From Brachypterus glaber (taxonomy: Eukaryota > Arthropoda > Insecta > Coleoptera > Kateretidae): 64,000 bases of DNA. The stretch is from contig OY294046.1 in assembly GCA_958510825.1 (NCBI GenBank), positions 186,001 to 250,000 on the forward strand. The letters are read 5' to 3'. Both the position numbers and the translations under genes were made by a program. The notes beneath the pieces are model-generated. The model worked only from the letters and a program-made list of their open reading frames with translations. It made no database searches and had not been told where the DNA came from. Shown one piece after another: positions 57,290 through 64,000 of the stretch. Numbering within the stretch: the stretch's first letter is position 1; each line of letters opens with the position of its first letter.

Positions 57290-58400
57290 ACGACATATCG
57301 AAATAACGGTTATTTTTTTATGAATGGTGTTAAATGGGGGATAGATAAAATTTGTATTTTTTTTTCAGTAGTCTCAATTTTTGATTAAGTATCTATATGC
57401 CAAAATGACTGCTTTTGCGACAAGTAACTGTAAAAATAACCCTGTTTTTGCATGCGCGCGATTCCAGTCCAATAAAATAACGAGAAGCGTTGTACGCCTG
57501 TTGTAACTTATCCAGTATTTCACTGGTGGTAATCGCGGGCATGCGAAAACAAAGTTGTTTTTAGAATGGTTCACCGGTTTACCTATGCAAAACAACGCTT
57601 TTGTTTAAGGATTTTAAAAAAGGAATAAACTTAAAAAAATTATGAAGGTATAATGATGAGTTTTTTTAAAGTTTTTGGGGGGACTTTAAAAAAAAAGTCC
57701 AAACCACGACTATATTGCCGACTACTAACTGATTTTGCCGACTCCCACTTTTCGTGGGGTGGCGGGTGAGGGCCAAAAGTTGGGGAAAGTTTTGTTCTGC
57801 CCCCAAAAATCCCTCGCGTCACTCCTCATAACTATATATTACTTTCAAAGTTACTAAAAAAATCATTTTGACAATTTGGCCTCCAAGGAGCTGCTGACTA
57901 CAGCGGCTAGTCCGAACCTGCTAATATATGAACAAAAGATATAAATTATACCTAATGATTAATTTTATAAGAAAATTTTGGATTAAAAATCGAGCACACC
58001 TTGTCATTTTAACCGCTTATAGATATTTAATAAGAGGATTTTCACCTTTAATTGCAAATTAAAAAAAGTCTTATAAGGTAAACGCCGATGTTTAATATAG
58101 ATCGATATATGAAATTAAAAAAGTTAAATACAGTAGCTTGATCGCTATCTCTTGTACACATCAGACATAAAAGTGCTTTATAAGCATAAAAACCCTAACT
58201 ACATATTTTTAGGTAATAAGGATTTTGGTATCGTTGCGACGCGTTGGTTTTGATTTTAGTATTGTTGCAACGCGTGGTTTGGATAAGTGGTTTAAAAATA
58301 ATTTTTAGTGAAATTTTTATTACTTATTGTATGTTGACAATTTTTGACATTTAAGTATTAAGTCTTCCATAAGAAAGTGTTTTTTAAAGGGGAAAATTGT
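57290..58400. other. Sequence upstream of the spineless promoter
   Basis: Falls back to AT-rich composition. 57715-57815 (ACTCCCACTTTTCGTGGGGT...TTCTGCCCCCAAAAA) echoes the tandem repeat at 92-230 on the other strand. GCGACGCGTTGG / GCAACGCGTGG form a close direct pair at 58236-58273. No gene recognised, so the next gene upstream is beyond the window. Confidence 0.4.
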
Positions 58401-58402
58401 TT

Positions 58403-58735
58403 TATCCAATACATAGAGATAATAAGACAATTACCAGCTTTATTTTAAATAGATAAACTCAATAATATCCCTCGCGTGGCTTTTACTTTATTGAGTGGAT
58501 AATTATTTATTTTACCCACTCAACTGTCACTTGTCAAATTATTTTATTGTAAATGTCATAAAATTTTTTAATAAAAATATGAATTCCTAAGCTATTTATT
58601 GGATAAAACCTTGTATGGCACTCAAAAAGTCCAAACGAAAATTAACCTGCTTGGCTGACGCCTCGCAGGTTAATTTTCTCATGGGCAATATCTTACTTTA
58701 CCCACTAGTACCATAAATAACTATTTTGTTCATAA
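58403..58735 (+). mobile_element. 330-bp TTATCCAATACATA hairpin element, copy 3
   Basis: Complete except that the left outer hairpin arm (GGGTAAACCGATATTGCCC) is replaced by AAAAAGTCC; the inner arms remain. First of three copies in 4.2 kb upstream of the ss promoter. Confidence 0.7.
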
Positions 58736-59651
58736 TGTGCTGTTAAATTAAAATTTTACCTTACCTGAGCTGATGACTAAAACTACTCTAAAACTCTGGA
58801 TCAGTATTATTTTAACTTGTCGCATTTACTAGAAAATTTGTATTGAGAACTACGTTATAATGCTTTATTTTAACAAAAGATTTGTAAAATGACGCTTTAG
58901 TTTCCTTTTTAGGGCTTTTATTTTTAAATGTCAAAATAATGTTTTGATTGACAATAAATTTGAAGCACAAGATAATAACCTTACATAAGGTATTTTATTT
59001 ATTCTACCAACCATAACAAATGAGCATCAACTAAGATAGATTCTGTGCGGAGTTTTTTGCGTTTTCTTACTTTCCAAAGTATATTTTTTTGGGTCCGTGC
59101 ACGTACTTTAATATGCAGTTAATTAAAAAGTGACGTCCCTTCAACTTTTTTATTCATGAATGTTTTTTTTGCATATAAACAAGCCCTTACGGTGTTTAAA
59201 GTTACGCCGGTAGTACGCATCAGACGTAAAACATGCCTCTTGATATTCGTTCAACGTTCGCAGGACGATATATTAATGATGTCAATGATAAGCACATGGT
59301 CTTTTTTACATACGACATATTTTGGGAAGGTTATAATTAATTATTATACTCATTTAATATTATTAAAGACGGGACTTTTTAATTTTTATAATTAAAAAAA
59401 GTCATCGCCTCTGAAAAAGATCTTTACTCCTGACGGAAAATTTTGGTGAGGTCCTCACCTCTCTGAAAAAAAGCTTTAAATCTACTGCTCCGTTTTTCCG
59501 AAAATACTACCAATTTCCCAACTGTACCACCTAATTTTCCCAGTTTGATGCATTTTTTTCCTGGAAATTGCATTCTACCATTATTACTTAGTATGAAGAT
59601 TGTAAAAATAGATATCTGGGTTACTTAGATATATATTTTTTTCCAAGTTAA

Positions 59652-59985
59652 ATAGTTATTTATGGTACTAGTGGGTAAAGTAAGATATTGCCCATGAGAA
59701 CCTGATTGGCTAACGCCTCGAGGTGTTAGCCAAGCAGGTTAATTTTCGAGAGGGCAATATCGGTTTACCCATGAGTGCCATACAAGGTTTTATCCAATAA
59801 ATAGCTTAGGAATTAATATTTTTATTAAAAATTTTAATGACATTTACAAGAAAATAATTTGACAAGTGGGTAAAATAAATAATTATCCACTCAATAAAGT
59901 AAAAGACACGCGGGGGTTAATATTGAGTTTATCTATTTAAAATAAAGCTGGTAATTGTCTTATTATCTGTATGTATTGGATAAAG
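59652..59985 (-). mobile_element. 330-bp TTATCCAATACATA hairpin element, copy 4
   Basis: Inverse orientation. Inner hairpin altered (GATTGGCTAACGCC / GGTGTTAGCCAAGC), suggesting gene conversion or replacement of the loop. TGACAGTTGAG of the other copies is deleted near 59863. Confidence 0.7.
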
Positions 59986-60469
59986 TATATTTAATTAGGT
60001 AATTTTTTTTACTAACATGTAAATCTGATTATAATAATCTTAATCAAAAATCTTTTGCTTACAGAAAAAAGCAACTATATATGCATTATAAATGTTATAA
60101 AAAATTTCATACGGTTTTTCAGATAACATTTACTTAAATAAAGCAATCAATCAAAAAGTAAAGTGAAATCAATTTGGCGTTATTATCAAGATTGTGTAAA
60201 CTAATATTCTTGTGTGGGTTGAGTTTCGTAGTGGGTCACCATAAATCACAAACAGCAGGATTTTTTTCCTTTCATTTCCCTCCAATAGAGGGCCTCTATT
60301 AAGGGATTACAATTAATAAAGTGAAAACACTAAAACAGTTGCCCCAAATATAAACGTGCAACTATTAACTTTTAGTTGTTATATTCAGAAAAATAGTTGA
60401 AACATAAAGTCTGGCATACGGATCTATATCTCATATGTGTTAGATACTTAAAGGAATGCGACAGAAAAT

Positions 60470-60760
60470 CGGAAATATGATGTACCTAGACCAACGAACT
60501 AATAACTCTTCTCTCTAGAATAGACATTTCATTTGTAAAAACTGAAAAAAACGTAGCCAACATAAACATTCGTCTGTCTTACTCGCACATCTTTGTTCTA
60601 ACAGAGACAACAATACCAGTTACTGGTAACTGTTATTGTTCAGGCCTGAATATACCTACTATTTGTTTACAAACAAACCGAGATGTTGCCGATACTTTAT
60701 ATTAACGGTATGCGTATTCTAGAGAGAAGAGTTGTTAGTTCGTTGACGTAGACCGAAAAT
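60470..60760. mobile_element. TIR element with AACGAACTAATAACTCTT arms
   Basis: CCAACGAACTAATAACTCTT followed by CTCTCTAGAATA is mirrored by TATTCTAGAGAGAAGAG followed by TTGTTAGTTCGTTG. The outer GAAAATCGG / CCGAAAAT pair extends the arms. The interior carries a small palindrome, ACCAGTTACTGGT, at 60614. Confidence 0.65.
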
Positions 60761-60884
60761 TTAAAAAGTATTTCAATTAATTAACTCCCTTTTTATTATT
60801 ATTAGGCAAAATAGAACAAATGGCATTGTGCTATGCCATCCATATTTTTATAGTCCCGTATTTTACTATTTAATTTAGTTGGCA

Positions 60885-61272
60885 CATCCAGAAATAACGT
60901 TGGTATAAGCAAAAAACTGATGGGTAAAACCAGAAATCTTGTTACTGCTATTATTACACTAGTCTGGACTATTTCAGTCTAACACTTCTGGATTTTATTA
61001 CTAATATGAATATATAATATTATTATATTCTAGATATACTAACCATTTAAAAAATTGTCCCGTAAACCTTTTTTTAGTATTCACCGACAACAAGGTCTGG
61101 TTGGGGAAACCAGATAAATAGTGAAATAGTTGCTGCAACCAGAAATCTGGTAAGAGCAACAATACAACTTGCCGTTACCAGAAATGAACTTAGATGTTAA
61201 GGATCTGGTAAGCAAAAAAATTGTCTGAATGACTTTACCAGATTGCTAGTGGTAGAAACCAGAAAAATAATT
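60885..61272. repeat. Cluster of ACCAGAAAT motifs in both orientations
   Basis: ACCAGAAAT-type words at about 60889, 60939, 61110, 61136, 61181, 61239 and 61258, with inverse forms TTCTGGATT and ATCTGGTAAG at 60990, 61142 and 61204. Nine or more in under 400 bp. No clear period or termini. Confidence 0.5.
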
Positions 61273-61311
61273 GTTCCGAATTTGACTATTAACCATATCT
61301 TTTGGATGTTA

Positions 61312-61603
61312 TACCGGGTAAGTTTTATTTATGTTCACCCCTAAAATTAAGATTAATTTTCATTCAATAAAAACGAAAGTTTGGTGATTTATATAATTTT
61401 ACATTGGCTATAAAATAACTGATTATTTTCTTTGTTTTACTTCCGGTTTCGCCGGAAATAACCTTTTATCTAGTTAGCTTTAAAATACGCAAAATTATTC
61501 TTAGCCTACTAATTTTCTTAGAAAAAATATGAAACAAACTTTCGTTTGTATCAAATGAAAATTTATCTTAATTTTAGGGGACATAAATAAAACTCACCCG
61601 GTA
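61312..61603. mobile_element. MITE with TACCGGGTRAGTTTTATTTA arms and TA target site
   Basis: The left arm TACCGGGTAAGTTTTATTTA and the complement of CATAAATAAAACTCACCCGG at the right end, extending through CACCCCTAAAATTAAGAT / ATCTTAATTTTAGGGG and ACGAAAGTTTG / CAAACTTTCGT. Flanked by TA on each side (61310-61311, 61604-61605). Non-coding. Confidence 0.75.
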
Positions 61604-61708
61604 TATCAAAATAACAAGTACATCTGTTTTCACTTTAAATTTGGCTCCTCTTTGGCCCCTCATGTTATTATATCTTCGATAAAAATTCGATTTATGTATT
61701 TATATCTT

Positions 61709-62196
61709 TTTTCTATTTTGCGACTCTTATAAGCTCATAATCACAGGCATTTTGGTGTTCTTATAGGCCCATAAGAGGTCTCTACTTTTTTTCTGTTGGG
61801 TTGGCAACATACAAAAGCATACTTGCGTTTTGCGTGCAAATGTCAATGTCGATTTAAAGTTTATTTTTTTACAAAATTTTGTGTTTGGGTTATCTTTTAC
61901 CGTGTTAAAATGGTGGACTGGTTAATTGCAGTGAAAAAAGAAGAGATGACTGTAAAATATATCAAAATATCATTTGTTCTTAGAATTTTAAACATAGTGT
62001 AAACTGTAATGCCAACCCAAAACAAAAAATTCCTAAATCAGTCATCAATTTAAATGTAAGTTTTTTTTAATTTTAGAGCAAAATAGAAAAAAATGTATAA
62101 AGCACTCGTTTCATAACATAAGTTTTTAGAGCACTAGTACTTTAGAAAACTCGCCGCAAGCGTCTCGTTTTCTAAACTTGTACTCGTGCGCTAAAA
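61709..62196 (+). mobile_element. TCTATTTTGCGAC hairpin element, copy 5
   Basis: Start and body intact. Truncated inside the right arm of the outer hairpin at GTGCGCTAAAAC. The 68-aa frame MGWQHTKAYLRF... runs across the repeat; its C-terminal part VDWLIAVKK.EEMTVKYIKI recurs in frame in only some copies. Confidence 0.65.
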
Positions 62197-62278
62197 CTAC
62201 CTAGGCTTGAATATTCAAAAATATATTGTTTTTACAATTTTGGCGAAGGCGCTTATACAGGACAGGATAATTAAAAAT

Positions 62279-62613
62279 AGTTATTTATGGTACTAGTGGG
62301 TAAAGTAAGATATTGTCCATGAGAAAATTAACCTGCGAGGCGTCAGCCAAGCAGGTTAGTTTTCGAGAGGGCAATATCGGTTTACCCACGAGTGCCATAC
62401 AAGGTTTTATCCAATAAATAGCTTAGGAATTCATATTTTTATTAAAAATTTTAATGACATTTACAAGAAAATAATTTGACAAGTGACAGTTGAGTGGGTA
62501 AAATAAATAATTATCCACTCAATAAAGTAAAAGCCACGCGGGGGTTATTATTGAGTTTATCTATTTAAAATAAAGCTGGTAATTGTCTTATTATCTGTAT
62601 GTATTGGATAAAA
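62279..62613 (-). mobile_element. 330-bp TTATCCAATACATA hairpin element, copy 5
   Basis: Complete, same orientation as copies 2 and 4. It lies about 80 bp from the truncated end of a TCTATTTTGCGAC hairpin element. Confidence 0.7.
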
Positions 62614-62614
62614 T

Positions 62615-63655
62615 ATATTTTTTAAATTTCTTTGTACATTTTGATAGTTTCAGTTTCATAACTTTCTGAAAAAAATATTTTTTATTTATTTTACCATTTT
62701 ATTCAGTTATCCTATGGATTGTGAATTAAGCAGGATCGTTGCCATGATGTTATGGGGTGTAGGATACCCCCTAATGTTGGGCCAGTTGGGAAAATTGGGT
62801 CTTGGATTTCGAGTTTGCCAACTAATCATTGTGGAACACTTTCGGGGCCCCCATACTTTCCAAATGAGGTAGAAACCTTTTTTTATTCATCACTTTTCGC
62901 GTGGTGGTAATGATTTTTTTACTTAATCATGACTTTTATTTGCGGAATAATAATAGAGTTGGGAAGTTTAATACCCCCCCCTAATATAGCCACCCTCGCG
63001 ACGTCCCTGGAGTAAGTGGTGAAAAGTTAAAGCTATAACTTTTTGGTAGCTAGCTTAAAATTTACCACGGTAATATTCACAAAAGTTCACAAAATTTTCA
63101 TTATTCTATAATAATAAAACTATTATTTGCCAAAATTCTACATACGATACTGATACCTACAGCACTGACACCTACTCTTTTACAAGAAAAAAAATTCATT
63201 TTTTTTGTTGAAAAACCATTTGATTGTCAGTAGACTGTTTTGAATAATTAACCCCTTAAGCGTTCAGCTGATTTTTGCATGAGATTTTTAATTTACAGTG
63301 GGTTGGAATTTTTAATTGCACGACACAGCCGAGATAAATAAATTGTATGCACCTATGTGTTTTTTAAGCATCGTGGCGTGCTTGATCTAATTAAGTATGG
63401 AAAATATTCTTGTTACTCTAGTTTATTTCAGATAAATTTTTAATATATTCATTTTTATTTCTTCATTTACTTAGGGTTAAATTTTTGCAGTTATTATTGG
63501 AAATGTGAGAATTTCTGACAACAAGAAATTTGAAAGTAAGGACTTCAAATTAAAAAAATTAAGGGTCCCTGGGACAGCTGTTATTTAAAATTATTTGAAT
63601 ATTCACATTTTTTTAACTTTTTATCTTTTATTAACCAGTAATAAAATAAAATCAT
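62615..63655. other. Upstream intergenic block, nothing recognised
   Basis: AT-rich with short C or G runs (62973, 62984). No frame, repeat partner or promoter cluster seen. Confidence 0.35.
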
Positions 63656-63659
63656 AAAA

Positions 63660-64000
63660 TGAAGACAGAAATCTTAAATAATATTCATATAAATTTAATT
63701 ATTTTTTTATCATTAATATTCACATGCAATCATTAATATTCATATTAATTTATGTTCATATTCATTAATATTCATATGAATATAATTATTTATTATATTA
63801 TTAATTTATTTAATATTCATATTGCTTAATATTTATATTTATTAATATACATATTAATTAATATTCATAATCATTATTATTCATATTCATTAATATTTAT
63901 GTTTATTAATATTCATTTAATTAATTATTCAGTTATTAATATTCATATTCATTAATATTTATATTTATTCATATGTATTAAAATTTATTAATGTTCAAAT
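63660..64000. repeat. ATTAATATTCAT minisatellite
   Basis: Degenerate 12- to 18-bp units of the words TTAATATTCATATTCATTAA and ATATTTATATTTATTAAT running to the window edge. The array probably continues beyond it. Confidence 0.85.

Noticed and set aside
61796..62002. 68-aa frame with VDWLIAVKKEEMTVKYIKI, possible conserved small protein
   Set aside because: Runs through a repeat. The shared segment is frameshifted or stopped in copies at 11339, 29045 and 52386.

Overview
This is an AT-rich stretch of an animal nuclear genome, almost certainly an insect. It is dominated by the 5' part of one gene on the minus strand: the aryl hydrocarbon receptor homologue spineless (ss/Ahr). Coding exon 1 is at 56601-56546 and encodes the insect N-terminus MNQLGTVYATKRRRRNGK. 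Coding exon 2 is at 6899-6709 and encodes the bHLH domain. The split codon AG|T restores Ser and both splice sites fit, so the first coding intron is about 49.6 kb. The PAS and transactivation exons must lie beyond base 1. The order of insect cannot be told from the sequence.

Layout, in transcription order of ss (right to left). 64000-57290 is repeat-rich upstream DNA: an ATTAATATTCAT-type minisatellite at the right edge, three copies of a 330-bp hairpin element, and terminal-inverted-repeat MITEs. 57290-56546 is a GC-rich island in an AT-rich window. It holds a perfect CRE, an inverted CCAAT box, two E-boxes, an AHR-type TCGCGTG site and an initiator-like TCAGT. A leader of about 500 nt follows, made largely of three degenerate tandem repeats, each carrying exactly one upstream ATG with a short uORF, and then the ss start codon. 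56545-6900 is intron 1. 6708-1 is the start of intron 2.

Nested in intron 1 on the same strand is an intact, intronless ZIP-family zinc transporter gene (17520-16162, 452 aa). It has its own TATA box and initiator at canonical spacing and an expanded His-rich cytoplasmic loop with four copies of a DHC-x-x-HSHKN motif. It is the only complete protein-coding gene I can support.

The rest of the intron is a dense mosaic of mostly non-autonomous mobile elements. These include Helentron/DINE-like elements with GTCY microsatellites, several multicopy hairpin families, long fold-back palindromes, a hAT MITE with an 8-bp target duplication, Tc1/mariner-like MITEs with TA target sites, and a tRNA-derived SINE. 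No transposase or reverse transcriptase ORF was recognised. Two runs of exactly 200 N (9565-9764, 51488-51687) are assembly gaps. No bacterial-type system, CRISPR array or rRNA is present.
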